Assembly: GCA_902779165.1 (NCBI GenBank)
Contig: CACZAN010000001.1
Coordinates: 62,001-126,000 of the forward strand
Length of the DNA: 64,000 nucleotides
Source of the DNA: an uncultured Bacteroidales bacterium
GTDB lineage: Bacteria > Bacteroidota > Bacteroidia > Bacteroidales > Bacteroidaceae
Reading direction: 5' to 3'
The position numbers and the translations under genes were made by a program. The notes below the pieces were generated by a model. That model made no database searches, was not told the origin of the DNA, and saw nothing but the letters and a program-made list of their open reading frames with translations. Of this stretch, positions 8,301-18,300 are shown piece by piece. Every line of letters starts with the position of its first letter. Position 1 is the first letter of the stretch.

Positions 8301-10023
8301 GCTGGACAACGGCAAGTTCGTGCCCAACAGCGCTGCTGAATCCCGTGCGTGGTATATTGCTGGCGAGTACACCAACGAGGTGCTCTTCAACGTCTTTGAG
8401 GACGGTAGCGTGACTATCGGTCTGTCGAAGAACGAAGGACTTCCCAGTGACTACTGCCCCATCGGTGCCTGGCAGCTCTATCGTCTTGGCGACGCAGATG
8501 CAGAGAAAGCTCAGCCCGACGTGGTTCCCGTGGATCCTGTGCAGCAGGCTTACGAGAAGGCACTCGCAGCGGTCGAAGATGGTGGCAACTACCGTATCTT
8601 CACTGCCGTAGAGGGCAAGAAGTACTATGTGACTGCTGACGGTTTGCTGACAAATGTCGCTGATGATGGTGGCATCTTCACCATCACAAAGGTGACGGGC
8701 GGCAGCTACAAGGAATATGGCTACAGGATTGACAGCGGCTCAAAGCGCTTCACCAATCCTCCGCTCAAGGATAATGTCGCTGACCTGACGACCAAAGTAT
8801 TCGCTACCACCACCAACAACCGCAACGACTGGGAAGCTCAGGTGCTCTTCCTGAACGAAGAAGGTATGTATGCTATCCGTTCCTGTAATACGGCTGATGC
8901 AACTTCCAGCTGGGGCGACGCAGGCAGAACTTACTGGACTTATGTCGTTGAAGAAGCTCCGACTCCACAGTACACCTATGAGCTCACTTATAATTGGATG
9001 CTGGAATCCGTCGTTCCCATCAATGTCACCTATGCTCTCGTAGAGTCTGATGGCACTACGGAGGTTAAATCTGTGACCAAGAAGCAGGTGTCCTACAGCG
9101 CTGTCAGTGTTCCTTCCGACCTGACTTCCAGCTTCGCTTACGACTACGATGTCCAGGGAACCATCGGTGAAGAAGACTGCACCATTACCGTGGTCCGTAC
9201 CTTCAAGGCTGGAGTCGTACATTCACTGGCAGACCTGAGCAACGCCAAAGCCTACACCATCCGTTGCGACCGCGGTGCCTTCTTTACGAAGGACGACTAT
9301 CTGGCTTCTACTGCTCACAGCAGTCTGACTCAGGCTGAGGCCGCCAACTTCGCTGTCATCAACTACGAAGACCACTATTATCTCTATAGTGTGGATGACA
9401 ATAAGTTCGTGACCAATAGCGGTGCTTTGGCAGACGAGCCTGTGAATGGCGTGGAGGATGCTATCATCATGGAGGCTCAGACAGATCCTTACTTCTTCGC
9501 TTACTTCACCATTGACGGTACAAACTGTGGTCTCAACACGAATGGTAACGATCCTTATGGCTATGTCATCAATACGTGGATGACTGTAGATGCAGGTAAT
9601 CAGTACTACCTGATCGAAGCTGCTGACTTCGATGCAACTGCGCCTCTTGCTATCCTCGATGCAATCTTCAATCCCGAGTATGCAATCACCATTGCAACAA
9701 TCGAGAACGGAACGGTCGAGGCAGACAAGGCTAAAGCCAAGGAAGGCGAGACCGTGACCCTGACGATTACTCCTGCTGAGGGCTACATCCTCGATACGGT
9801 GACCGTTATGGCTGGTGAAGAGTCCGTCACAGTTACAGACAACACCTTCGTGATGCCTGCCGCAGACGTGACCATTTCCGCAACCTTCACGATACCTGTT
9901 GGCATCAATGCCCTGTCAGCTGAAGGTAACGCTGAGATCTTCGACCTCAGTGGCCGCAAGGTCAGCAAGGTGCAGCGTGGTGGCATCTATGTCATCAACG
10001 GTAAGCGCGTAGCTGTCAAGTAA
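5368..10023 (+). CDS. Large secreted multidomain protein with T9SS-like C-terminal tail
   Basis: The 1551-residue protein has a signal peptide (MKKFLLSLLALFSFFSLAHS). In order I see: an N-terminal beta domain (about 25-170); a chitobiase/hexosaminidase C-terminal-like domain (about 178-250, PEITPATGTYYSEQTVTITA); an OB-like domain (about 255-440); a galactose-binding-like beta sandwich (about 445-650); a helical FIVAR-like spacer (about 655-745); a trefoil-like domain (about 750-850); a second galactose-binding-like domain (about 855-1065); another trefoil-like unit (about 1085-1195); a MucBP-like segment; and a bacterial-repeat domain near 1440-1505. The tail holds DLSGRKV and GIYVINGKRVAVK, the short sorting motif of type IX secretion. 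No catalytic domain is evident, so a carbohydrate or host-surface binding role is inferred. Domain borders are approximate. Confidence 0.8.
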   Translation: MKKFLLSLLALFSFFSLAHSEEVIMALTFPATGGENIGSYTATWNATVDGNTWAIDGFNSNKWQNDWTYIKCGRKNNEHTASITSPTVDNAVITKVVVAVQQTSNVTAVSLTVLNGATEVKTIDVTENFATGNVEIPIEGAVAGYSYKLTIVSSSASKNGTTVIEGVTLYGNPTVAPAVAKPEITPATGTYYSEQTVTITAEEGATIYYSLNDGEAAEYTEPFTVSETTTITAYAKKGEDVSGNVTATLTFATTYTTFAAANEAATKDKVAVRLTFTEALVTFVSGQNAYVQDATGAMLIYGTTTLKAGDKISGNIDGQLYSYNGLPEVANPTYNVEVVSSENEVVPTAVSAADLAANPMKYISQYVVLKNAVFESDAEGDAKNNYNFTAAGSSFVLRNNFKVNLSISASSAYAVSGLVTVYNSTVQVYPTAAEDIVELKYETANLDFEATEPITDGICTYAKDMSKNGTVHFGAQPVDGWNVLNVTDNIYEGSDRGVLDQKAGGVFEYGSDAWLGGAEYKAPTAAPEGSSGTKALGLVSVWGGNNAIIQYTQDIVLEEGSYELEVVVMNTAGTNALTKNLIGFIAEDGTEYLAKTTKYPVGEWTTEVIAFTLEKKTFGQLSLGIQNGSGSGAAPHLFIDGVAINTIAPTVALHKELADALIDATATVEAKANVGDQLFQKPEDAYDTFAGVVSTQKEVSENAEATEQQLRDAIAALQDAVATYAAAVNAPEAEQEYTLQLKDGGMYMSLNEGTKLSADPAPLKFVAVEGGYAITDGTYYVANTGDNAWTMGVATEPYAWIVTLQDGYYHIAKAGNTAQHIGVDNTAAGSACYADKGVSDKSLWTIAAYVKVEPVDVTDLIKNPAYLENGYEGWTYSENGFKAREYEAPMNLITYSGNAAFEVSQTIENVPAGLYKLTVNAFYRAGSLDDEKAKIAAGTELEKELTMYAAVADDTYSHKVMNLSEGATDVAYGEGTTMLDNGKFVPNSAAESRAWYIAGEYTNEVLFNVFEDGSVTIGLSKNEGLPSDYCPIGAWQLYRLGDADAEKAQPDVVPVDPVQQAYEKALAAVEDGGNYRIFTAVEGKKYYVTADGLLTNVADDGGIFTITKVTGGSYKEYGYRIDSGSKRFTNPPLKDNVADLTTKVFATTTNNRNDWEAQVLFLNEEGMYAIRSCNTADATSSWGDAGRTYWTYVVEEAPTPQYTYELTYNWMLESVVPINVTYALVESDGTTEVKSVTKKQVSYSAVSVPSDLTSSFAYDYDVQGTIGEEDCTITVVRTFKAGVVHSLADLSNAKAYTIRCDRGAFFTKDDYLASTAHSSLTQAEAANFAVINYEDHYYLYSVDDNKFVTNSGALADEPVNGVEDAIIMEAQTDPYFFAYFTIDGTNCGLNTNGNDPYGYVINTWMTVDAGNQYYLIEAADFDATAPLAILDAIFNPEYAITIATIENGTVEADKAKAKEGETVTLTITPAEGYILDTVTVMAGEESVTVTDNTFVMPAADVTISATFTIPVGINALSAEGNAEIFDLSGRKVSKVQRGGIYVINGKRVAVK

Positions 10024-10068
10024 ACGTACCCTCTTTTGCTGCAGCATGTTGCAGTTGAGATAATCCTG

Positions 10069-10098
10069 AGCGGGACGGCCTTTCGTGGTCGCCCCGCT
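10069..10098 (+). terminator. GC-rich hairpin after the 5368 gene
   Basis: AGCGGGACGGCC (10069-10080) pairs with GGTCGCCCCGCT (10087-10098) at 11 of 12 positions, counting one G-T pair. Only a short T run follows. Confidence 0.65.
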
Positions 10099-10184
10099 TT
10101 CCCATTTTCTGCGAAATAGCGGGAAATAAGTACCTTCGCGCAAAATAATAGGGTAATCTTAGTACGTGGAAGAGAAAAAATAGC

Positions 10185-10192
10185 TAACTTTG
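10185..10192 (+). promoter_or_regulatory. -7 box (TAACTTTG) for the hexosaminidase gene
   Basis: TAACTTTG fits TAnnTTTG, 33 nt upstream of the ATG at 10226. The -33 element is weak. Confidence 0.6.
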
Positions 10193-10225
10193 CACCTGAA
10201 ATCCTGATTAAGGCCATTAACTGTC

Positions 10226-13200
10226 ATGAAGAAACTATTTCTTTTCTGCCTTCTGTTCGCAGGCTGTATGGCGCTGCGGGCTGCGGGATTCCCGCAAGTG
10301 AGCACAGATACAGAGGAATACTGGTATTATCTGAAATTCACCCAAGGTACCTTTGTGGTGACTTCAGAGGCCGAAGGCACAGTTTGCAAGGCCTCCATCC
10401 CGGCAGGGCGCAACACCCAGCTTTGGAAAGTGCAAGGCACGGCTGCCGAAGGCTATACCTTCACGAACAAACAGGGCCAGAGTCTCTTCCTCTCCGGCAC
10501 CGCTCAGGGTGCAGAAGTGCGTGCCGCGCTCAATCCAGCTTCCATGCAGAAGTTCAAGATCCAGCCGCGTGGTTCCAACTACATCATCACTCCCTTCTCC
10601 AATACCAACCAGGCTTTTAACGTCTGGGGAGGTATGGGCCTGCGCAACGATATCAAGCTCTACGATTCCAACGATTCCAATGCTCCCATGGTCTTCCTGA
10701 AGGAGGATGAGGTCAATCTCTCTGGCGGCGACGTGAGCGTCATTCCTTATCCCAACTCTGTGCAGATGGGCGAGGGCGTTTATGACCTCCATCAGCTCAA
10801 AGGCATCGAGGTACCTTCTGCAAATGTTGCAGTTCCTTCGGGCTTCCCGCGGGAGATTTCTTCACCGCTACTGCTTCTCGCCAACCGTCTGAAGGAAGAC
10901 CTCTATCGCACCGCAGCCATCGACGTGAATATCAAGACCGATGAAACAGCAGAGTGGGAGGGGTGTGCCCTGATTGTCGACGAGACGCTTGGTGAGGAAG
11001 CTTATCGTCTCACGATAACTGCCGAGGGCATCATGCTCAAGGCATCTGACTACGGCGGTTTCTTCAATGGCCTTCAGACCCTTCGACAGTTGATGCCCGC
11101 TGCCATCTACGGCCGCGATACCAAGCCCGACGCTGCCTGGACGGTGCCGCAACTGGTCATTGAGGATGCTCCCGTCTTGCATCATCGCGGCTACCACCTC
11201 GACATCAGCCGCCACTTCTTCGATAAGGAGGAAGTGAAGAAACTCCTTGACATGGCTTCGGTCTACAAGCTCAACCGCTTCCACTGGCACCTCACCGACG
11301 ACCAGGGCTGGCGTGTGGAGATTCCCGAATATCCGCGTCTGACCACCGTCGGTGCCGTCCGCAGTTCATCGCTGACGGTCTATGACCCCAGCGGAGGCAA
11401 CAGATTCTTCGACGACACGGAATACGGTCACGGCTGTTTCTACACCCTCGACGATCTGCGGGAGGTGGTGGCTTACGCAGCCGAACGCAATATCCAGATT
11501 ATCCCTGAAATAGATATGCCAGGCCACATGACAGCAGCCCTCGTCGCCTATCCGGAGTTCGGTTGCGAACCGTATAAGAGGATTGAGGTGATGTGCGAGG
11601 GAGGCGTCAGCCGCGACATTCTTAACATCGGGCGCGACGAGACCATTGATTTCCTCAAGTGCATCCTTGGCCACGTGGCTGAGGTCTTCCCCTTTGAGTA
11701 CATACATATTGGCGGCGACGAATGTCCCACTACTGCCTGGCAGAGTAACGACGACTGCGCCCGCCGTATTCAGGAAGAGGGGCTCAGCAGTGTCAACGAT
11801 CTCCAGCCCTGGCTCGTAGAGACGCTCGGTAGCTTCCTTCGCGATAAGTACGGCAAGACCGTGGTTGTGTGGGACGAACTGCTGGACCATTGGAACAAGG
11901 ACTACACCGTCCGGCCTGTCTTCATGGCTTGGCACGGAGCAGACTACGCCAAGCAGGCTGCGCAACGAGGCTACAACAGCATCCTTGTGCCCACGCGGCC
12001 CCTCTACCTCGACCTCCTTCAGGTGTCGCCCGATCAACTCGAAGTCAACTCTCCTTATATGGGAGGCTACGGAGATGGAGCCGGTAATATCAATACGGTT
12101 GAGAAAATCTATAACTTCAATCCCCTCGATAACCTCAGCGGACTCACCCAGTACGTTCTCGGCACACAAGGCAACCTATGGACTGAGAGCTGCACCTCCA
12201 ACAAGGAAGCTGAATATCAGTACTATCCACGTCTGCTGGCTGTCAGCGAGATAGCATGGCTGACCAACTCCAAGAAGGATTTCATCAGTTTCTACAGCCG
12301 CCTGCAGCGCCAGGCGTCTGTCCTTCAGGCGAAGGATATCTTCTATGCCCCTCACTTCTTTGAACCTGTGCAACAGTTGCCCGTCGAGGCTGCTTTGGCT
12401 GAGGCGGCAGGCATCCTCGAACAGAGTCTTCCAGGCGAAGTAGGCTACCCGCAGGTTGCCGCGTTCACCGCTTTGCAGCAAGCCTACGAAGCTTGTCTCG
12501 CAGCTCCCGAGAATCCGTCACTTCTTCAGACACTTCAAGATCAGTTAGCTGCTTATAAGACATCGCCCATCGTACTGCCACAGGCTGGGCAGTTCTATCA
12601 GGTGGTCAGCGCTTCCACCTTCTTCCGCAATCGCTTCGACGGTTCCACCCTCTATCCCCAGGGAACCTCGCTCGCGCTGCACTACACTCCGCAGGTCTTG
12701 CCCGAGGAACTGTGGCAGTTCGTTCCCCAGGAAGGCGGTAGTTACCAGATGGTTAGCAAAGCAACGGGCAATGCCCTCACGTTCCCAAAGAGTGCAAATA
12801 GCGCCATCAAGGTCAACAAGCCCACCGGCAGCGACATCGTCATACGTCAGGCCACCAAGCCCGCGACCGGCATCTCTTATATCCCAGGCGTCGTGAACAT
12901 CAAGAGCGGTCGCTATAACCTCTATGCCAAGCTCTCAGGCAGCGACATTTCTTTGGTCTCCGGTACAGACTCTACGCTCTGTTATCCAGGTACTTGGCGC
13001 ATCGTAGCCGTCTGCGATTTCGCTTCGTGGCTCAAACATCTCGTAGCCCGGGCACAACAGATTGTCGGCGAAGCCAGAAATGAGGTGGGGCAGCCTACCC
13101 CCGAAGCGCTTCAGTTCCTGTGTGCAGACCTCATCGCTCCCGCCAGCGAACTCCTGGTTCAGGGCAGAGTCAGCCAGGAAGAATACTTCCGCTTCTATGC

Positions 13201-13795
13201 ACTCTATGAGCAGTACCTCGCGATGCCCACCCTGACGGTCGCAGACCTCGTCGACCCCTCTGTCTACTACCTCATCCGCAATATCTCATTCTCCTCCTAT
13301 TATGCCGCAGCTGATGCAGCCAGCAGTCAGGTTGTTCCCAAGGAACTTGCTGATGACGATTCTTATAAGTGGTTCATCGTCAAGAACTCCGATGGCACCG
13401 TACGTATCTATAATAAGGAGACAGCTTCCCCCGCTTTCGTGGAAAAGAATGGCTCTGGGCAGACAGTTTTCCTCGGCCAAAACTATTCATGGACATTGAA
13501 GGAGGTGAAGACAGAAGGTGGTTACACAGGCGTGGGAATCCTCGATGTTCCTGGCTCCAACAGCTGGTACACCCGCCCCTCTTCCTACGACAATATCGTC
13601 CTCAAGACCAGCAAGTGGGATGCCTGCATCTGGGAGCTTATACCGACCGATGAGGAAGTGCAGCTGCCTGATGGCATTGCCAAAACCGCTGCCGACAGCC
13701 CCACCACCATCTACGACCTCAGCGGACGCAAGGTCTCTACGGTTCGTCAGCGCGGCGTTTACATCATCAATGGAAAATTAGAAGTTATTCAATAA
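10226..13795 (+). CDS. Secreted GH20 beta-N-acetylhexosaminidase with C-terminal binding modules
   Basis: The 1189-residue protein has a signal peptide ([19 protein letters not shown]). After a trefoil-like N-terminal domain (about 30-165) come the GH20 small domain (about 175-310) and the GH20 TIM barrel (about 315-690). The barrel shows [26 protein letters not shown] and [13 protein letters not shown]498 and E499 are the expected catalytic pair for substrate-assisted hydrolysis of terminal GlcNAc/GalNAc. C-terminal parts (about 790-1150) look like further carbohydrate-binding or trefoil-like modules. The tail has YDLSGRKV and RGVYIINGK, a short T9SS sorting motif, so cell-surface export is likely. 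The phosphofructokinase gene starts 16 nt later, suggesting one transcript that links hexosamine release to glycolysis. Confidence 0.93.
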   Translation: MKKLFLFCLLFAGCMALRAAGFPQVSTDTEEYWYYLKFTQGTFVVTSEAEGTVCKASIPAGRNTQLWKVQGTAAEGYTFTNKQGQSLFLSGTAQGAEVRAALNPASMQKFKIQPRGSNYIITPFSNTNQAFNVWGGMGLRNDIKLYDSNDSNAPMVFLKEDEVNLSGGDVSVIPYPNSVQMGEGVYDLHQLKGIEVPSANVAVPSGFPREISSPLLLLANRLKEDLYRTAAIDVNIKTDETAEWEGCALIVDETLGEEAYRLTITAEGIMLKASDYGGFFNGLQTLRQLMPAAIYGRDTKPDAAWTVPQLVIEDAPVLHHRGYHLDISRHFFDKEEVKKLLDMASVYKLNRFHWHLTDDQGWRVEIPEYPRLTTVGAVRSSSLTVYDPSGGNRFFDDTEYGHGCFYTLDDLREVVAYAAERNIQIIPEIDMPGHMTAALVAYPEFGCEPYKRIEVMCEGGVSRDILNIGRDETIDFLKCILGHVAEVFPFEYIHIGGDECPTTAWQSNDDCARRIQEEGLSSVNDLQPWLVETLGSFLRDKYGKTVVVWDELLDHWNKDYTVRPVFMAWHGADYAKQAAQRGYNSILVPTRPLYLDLLQVSPDQLEVNSPYMGGYGDGAGNINTVEKIYNFNPLDNLSGLTQYVLGTQGNLWTESCTSNKEAEYQYYPRLLAVSEIAWLTNSKKDFISFYSRLQRQASVLQAKDIFYAPHFFEPVQQLPVEAALAEAAGILEQSLPGEVGYPQVAAFTALQQAYEACLAAPENPSLLQTLQDQLAAYKTSPIVLPQAGQFYQVVSASTFFRNRFDGSTLYPQGTSLALHYTPQVLPEELWQFVPQEGGSYQMVSKATGNALTFPKSANSAIKVNKPTGSDIVIRQATKPATGISYIPGVVNIKSGRYNLYAKLSGSDISLVSGTDSTLCYPGTWRIVAVCDFASWLKHLVARAQQIVGEARNEVGQPTPEALQFLCADLIAPASELLVQGRVSQEEYFRFYALYEQYLAMPTLTVADLVDPSVYYLIRNISFSSYYAAADAASSQVVPKELADDDSYKWFIVKNSDGTVRIYNKETASPAFVEKNGSGQTVFLGQNYSWTLKEVKTEGGYTGVGILDVPGSNSWYTRPSSYDNIVLKTSKWDACIWELIPTDEEVQLPDGIAKTAADSPTTIYDLSGRKVSTVRQRGVYIINGKLEVIQ

Positions 13796-13811
13796 ATCAA
13801 ACTCTATCACT

Positions 13812-14789
13812 ATGAGACAGATTAAATGTATCGGTATTCTCACTTCCGGCGGCGACTCGCCCGGAATGAATGCAGCCATCCGCGCCGTGACACGTGCAGG
13901 CATTGCCAATGGCTTCAAAGTCAAAGGTATCTATCGAGGCTACGAAGGCCTCATCCATAAGGAAATCAAGGAGTTCACGACCGAGAGCGTTTCGGGTATC
14001 ATCGGCCGCGGAGGCACCATCCTCAAGACCGCCCGCTCCAAGGACTTCATGACCGAGGAAGGACGCAAGCGCGCCTACGACAGCATGGTAGAAGCTGAAA
14101 TCGATGCCCTCGTCATCATCGGAGGCAATGGGTCGCTCACCGGCGCCCGCCTTTTCGCTGCCGAATACGACGTTCCCTGTATTGGTCTGCCTGGCACCAT
14201 CGACAACGACCTCAATGGAACAGACCTCACCATCGGCTACGACACCTCGCTGAACACCATCATGGGGTGTGTCGATAAGATTCGTGATACTGCCAACTCC
14301 CACGAGCGTATTTTCTTCGTGGAGGTGATGGGGCGTGATGCCGGTTTCCTTGCCCAGAATTCAGCCATTGCAGCAGGCGCCGAGGCCGCAATCATCCCAG
14401 AAGAGCAGACCGAGGTCGACCAGCTCGCACAATTCATCGGGCGGGGAATACGCAAATCGAAGTCCAGCTCCATCGTCATCGTCAGCGAGAGCCCCAAGTG
14501 CGGCGCTATGTACTACGCAGAACGTGTGCGCAACGAGTATCCCCAGTTCGATGTCCGCGTCTCCATCCTTGGACATCTCCAGCGTGGCGGTTCTCCCTCT
14601 GCCCAGGACCGTATCCTTGCCTCCCGCCTCGGAGTAGGAGCCATCAACGCCCTGCTCGACGGTCAGCGCAACGTGATGGTAGGTATCAAGAACGACGAAG
14701 TCGTCTACGTGCCCTTCTCCAGTGCGGTCAAGTCCGACAAGCCCCTCAAGCGCGAACTCATCACAGCCCTCGAGGTCCTCAGTCTTTAA
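13812..14789 (+). CDS. pfkA: ATP-dependent 6-phosphofructokinase
   Basis: The 325-residue protein carries the full PfkA signature: [16 protein letters not shown] near the N-terminus (ATP loop), GGNGSLTGA near residue 100, [12 protein letters not shown] with the catalytic Asp near 125-130, [11 protein letters not shown] near 170 and [14 protein letters not shown] near 255. It phosphorylates fructose 6-phosphate to the 1,6-bisphosphate, the committed step of glycolysis, in the cytoplasm. GGN in the ATP-binding loop (where E. coli PfkA has GGD) is seen in several families, so phosphate-donor specificity (ATP against pyrophosphate) is not settled by sequence alone. The gene has no visible promoter of its own. 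Confidence 0.93.
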   Translation: MRQIKCIGILTSGGDSPGMNAAIRAVTRAGIANGFKVKGIYRGYEGLIHKEIKEFTTESVSGIIGRGGTILKTARSKDFMTEEGRKRAYDSMVEAEIDALVIIGGNGSLTGARLFAAEYDVPCIGLPGTIDNDLNGTDLTIGYDTSLNTIMGCVDKIRDTANSHERIFFVEVMGRDAGFLAQNSAIAAGAEAAIIPEEQTEVDQLAQFIGRGIRKSKSSSIVIVSESPKCGAMYYAERVRNEYPQFDVRVSILGHLQRGGSPSAQDRILASRLGVGAINALLDGQRNVMVGIKNDEVVYVPFSSAVKSDKPLKRELITALEVLSL

Positions 14790-14824
14790 ACTCAAGTCAG
14801 TCGTTTGGAACCTTACGTCAGGCG

Positions 14825-15110
14825 GCCTACGTATATACCTAAAGCCATTTATGTATATACGTGGAGCCGCCGACGTATATACGTGTAGTCGCCGACGCCT
14901 ATATCTGTCGCCGCCGACGCCTATCTGTCTCTGTCCTTACGGCCTGTTGTCTCATGCTGTCTCACCCGTGAGACACGCGAGTTCCACTACTGGAACTCGT
15001 GAATTCCACTGCTGGAACTCGTGAATTCCACTACTGGAACTCGCGAATTCCATAGGTGGAACTCATGAATACGCCTACAGGAACGTAGGCATTCGACTAC
15101 TGCGGTGTAT
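14825..15110. repeat. Drifting 22-bp-period array, 13 units
   Basis: Thirteen consecutive 22-bp units fit one exact frame (starts 14825, 14847, 14869 and so on to 15089). Neighbouring units resemble each other but the sequence drifts along the array. Units 1-3 share a GTATATAC core and unit 4 a related CTATATCT; units 3-5 begin GCCGACG; unit 7 contains TGTCTCA-N4-TGAGACA; units 8-11 are GARTTCCA-N4-TGGAACTC palindromes with a 2-nt linker. The array lies between convergent genes and codes for nothing evident. Its period is too short, and its units too variable, for a CRISPR. A second array of the same period is at 59318-59559. Confidence 0.85.
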
Positions 15111-15126
15111 TATTGGGTCTTGTGAT

Positions 15127-15272
15127 TTGCAAAAAGTTGACGCAAAAACACTCCGAACACTCCGATACACTCCGAATCTTATGATCAGTTTGCCATCTGA
15201 TGATGACATTTTGAGGTGATAATTCGGAGTGTATCGGAGTGTTCGGAGTGTTTTTGCGTCAACTTTTTGCAA
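15127..15272. repeat. Perfect 51-bp inverted repeat with 44-nt loop
   Basis: The arms 15127-15177 and 15222-15272 are exact reverse complements over 51 bases. Each arm holds three copies of a 9-bp word ACACTCCGA or its complement. The 44-nt loop contains TCAGTTTGCCATCTG at 15185-15199, almost identical to the loop core of the inverted repeat at 59180-59269. It lies between the 3' ends of pfkA and the convergent Ig-like gene, so it could act as a bidirectional terminator. I see no target-site duplication. Confidence 0.9.
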
Positions 15273-15321
15273 GAACTTTGCTATTGAGGCTACTTTCTGA
15301 TCTTTGTCTCACCAGAGCCTC

Positions 15322-18300
15322 TTATTTCACCACGACCCGGCGCCCGCCGCGCACATAGATGCCGCGCGTGGGCTGCTGGCGCGAGTCGATGCGTCGTCCG
15401 CTGAGGTCATAGAGCTCATCGCCACAGGCTTCGCTCTCTGCTCCCTCATCAGGCAAGCCCTTGATATACGTCGTCACACCCCATTCATCCGTGAATGCCG
15501 ACTGCACCTTCACGCCCGCGCTGCTGGCAGGCCCTTCGATATAGGCGGAGAACGCTTTCAGCGTTGCCGTGCTGCCGCCCTTCTTCAGGGCGCCGGCTCC
15601 GTTCACCACGCCATACCTGCCGCTCATGCTCATTTCAGGGTTGAAGTTTGAGGTCATCGACCAGTCTGAGAAGATTCCTGCGGCACCAACGTTATTGCCG
15701 TAGCCCGCTTTCGCCTCCACCGTTGTCTCCTCTGCCTCCTCGACTTCCACATTCGTCCAAGTCGGATTCGTCACAGTGGCACCGAGGTGCAGGATGTAAG
15801 GCTGATTAGCCGTGATGTCGCCGTCCGTCACCTTGTTGAAATGTAACGTATATCCATCAGCCTGACTATACGTCACCGTCTCCAACTGCGCCACCCAGTC
15901 ATCCGCATTGGCTGCACGTCCAGTCAGCGCCGCAACGGTGGTGGAAAAGGGTAGGGCGAGGGACGAGTAGCCGGCGGGTAGGGTGCGGGAGAGGGTGACG
16001 GTGCCGTACTCCGAAAATTCGATAACGGGAGTTTCTGTAGGATTGAGGACAAGTACAGGCTTTACAACCTGGATGGTGTATGTCACATCCAATGCGTAGA
16101 AGTCATCGGTTTGTTCGCGCACCAGTCGGACGGTCGTTGTGCCTTCTTTGAGAGCTGTCAGCGTGAAAGTATTGCTGCTGAAGCTGGCCGAAACGATGGT
16201 TTCGTCGGCAATGGTCAGAGCGCTCTCTGTAATGAGGGCATCGGGGCGGATCGTGATATTGTCCCCTCCGAGTGGGAACAAGTTAGTACCGTCCGTGAGC
16301 GAAGTGTAAACGGTGACGTAGTCTCGCTTGATGACGTTGAAGGAGCGCGTAATGCTGGCAGCGTTATACTTGTAGTTGCCAGCCTGTGTAGCCGTGATTA
16401 TGATGTTGGCGCCACCACCCTTTGCCGTCAGGGCACCTGTCTCTACATCGACCTCCAAGGCCGTCGGGTTGCTGGAAGAATAAGTAACGGCAAGTCCTGT
16501 TGGCGAGCCGGTTGCGGTGTTTGTCGTCAGCACTGGACTAACACCCACTTCCAGCGTTCGGGCAGCCTCATCGAGGTCATAGTCCCATGTCAGTGTCTGA
16601 TCGTACTTATTCACCGTTAACACTACGCTTTTCGTAGCACCATAGTAATAATCAGTAGCCGGCTGCGTAAGGGTAAGTCTTGCCGTACCTGCACCCACTG
16701 CCGTAATCTTGTTGGTAGAGAGATTGTATGTAATCACATTCTCACCTGTTATGTTTTCTATGGTTGGAGTGATTGTAGCATCGCTGTTTTTAGAAGAATA
16801 AACATTTGCGATGACATCATCAACCTTTACACTCTGGTCTTCTATTATAGCCAGCGTGTTAGCGCGCTTAGCTGCCGTGGCTGTCAAGGTAATTGTCTGT
16901 GAGTAGAACAAATCGCCAATTGTGATGGTGGCTGACTCAGGACCTAAATGGTCAGGGTCTGGAGTATAAGTCACTGTAAAGGTCTTCGTGCCGTCTACAC
17001 CACAAATATAAGTTGTTCCTTGACTGCTCGTAGCCGTTTTTTCGCTTTGTACACTAATAGAAGTAATACTCGGTACGAAATGTGAATTATTGGAATTTAT
17101 ACTGATATTTCCACCATTTGTAGAGCTGTAGTTCACCGTAATCGTAGCGGTGGGTTTGGGAGTCACGTCGGTGTATACCGTGCCAAAGGCCGTTCTGTCG
17201 GATGAAGCACGGACGTAGGTCTTGCGAGTTACCTTAACATCCTTGATACAGTGCTTCAGTGTGCTACCCACCCTCAGGAAAAAGCGTATCTTTGTCGCAC
17301 TCTCAGGTATATCGCACGTTATGTCACCTCCATAACTTGTAGATAAACTTTCTGTATACATGGCCGCATTGTCTCCCGTCTGCCAACTCCCATTAACATA
17401 ACACTGAACTTCAAGTTTTGTTACTCCCGCCACTGACCTATGAGCCTTAAATGATAAGATCTCACCTGGACCATTTAATGTATGTTCACTAAAGTATGTT
17501 CCTTGTGTACTAGTAGGCGTATGGCTTTCTTCGGCTTCCTCGTACAGAACATAGCCCTCCTTCTCGTCGGAGTTATTCACTCGTATGGTGAATGAAGCTA
17601 AGCCAGCTTCGTATTTATAGGTTTCAGCCTGACGAATCTCATAGATATCGGTTCCTTGGGTACTACCGGCTGTAATGGTGCCAGACGAATAGGTGGTAAA
17701 CGAACCGCTGGTGCGGGTTACCGTTGGGGCTGCGCCTGTGGTATTGGCATAGGTATAGGAGAGAGAAGCTGTAGCACCGTACTTCAACTTGATATTCGTG
17801 GCACTACCTCCAGCAAGTGTAATCGATATCGGGTTGCTGAGTTTCGTCACCGTGATGTCGTAGGTGGAGCTGGTCCAAGCAGCGTACTTATCGGTGGCTG
17901 CTTGGGTGAAGGTTATCTTGGCAGCACCAGCATTCTTGGCAGTGATAACGCCATCAGCATAGGTGATAACATCGCTGCCGTTGTTGACACTTGATGATAA
18001 TACCTGATTCGTGATGGTGCCCACAATAGCTGTACCGGTGTTGTTCTTACCAGTGAAGGTGACGGCAATCGTGCCGTCAGGGTTCGCCGTCAGCGAAGCA
18101 AGACTTGCGGCAAGGCCGTTGGGAACCTTAGCCACGGTGATATTGTAGGTTGCAGAGGCAGAATAGTGGGTGGTATTACCCGGGTCGTTGAGCGTCACGG
18201 TGGACGAGCCGACCTTCAGAGCCGTCAGCGTGATAACATTGCCCGACTTCGATATGCTCACAACAGTAGGATCCGAAGAAACGTATGTAAAACCGGAAGT

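Noticed and set aside
14825-15110. CRISPR array
   Set aside because: The period is 22 bp with no constant repeat and no spacers, and no cas genes are present.
15127-15272. Invertible promoter
   Set aside because: The 44-nt loop contains no TAnnTTTG box and the flanking genes point towards it, so inversion would switch nothing obvious.
15304-15651. Plus-strand frame over the end of the Ig-like gene
   Set aside because: No promoter or recognisable domain; the minus-strand T9SS tail is clear.
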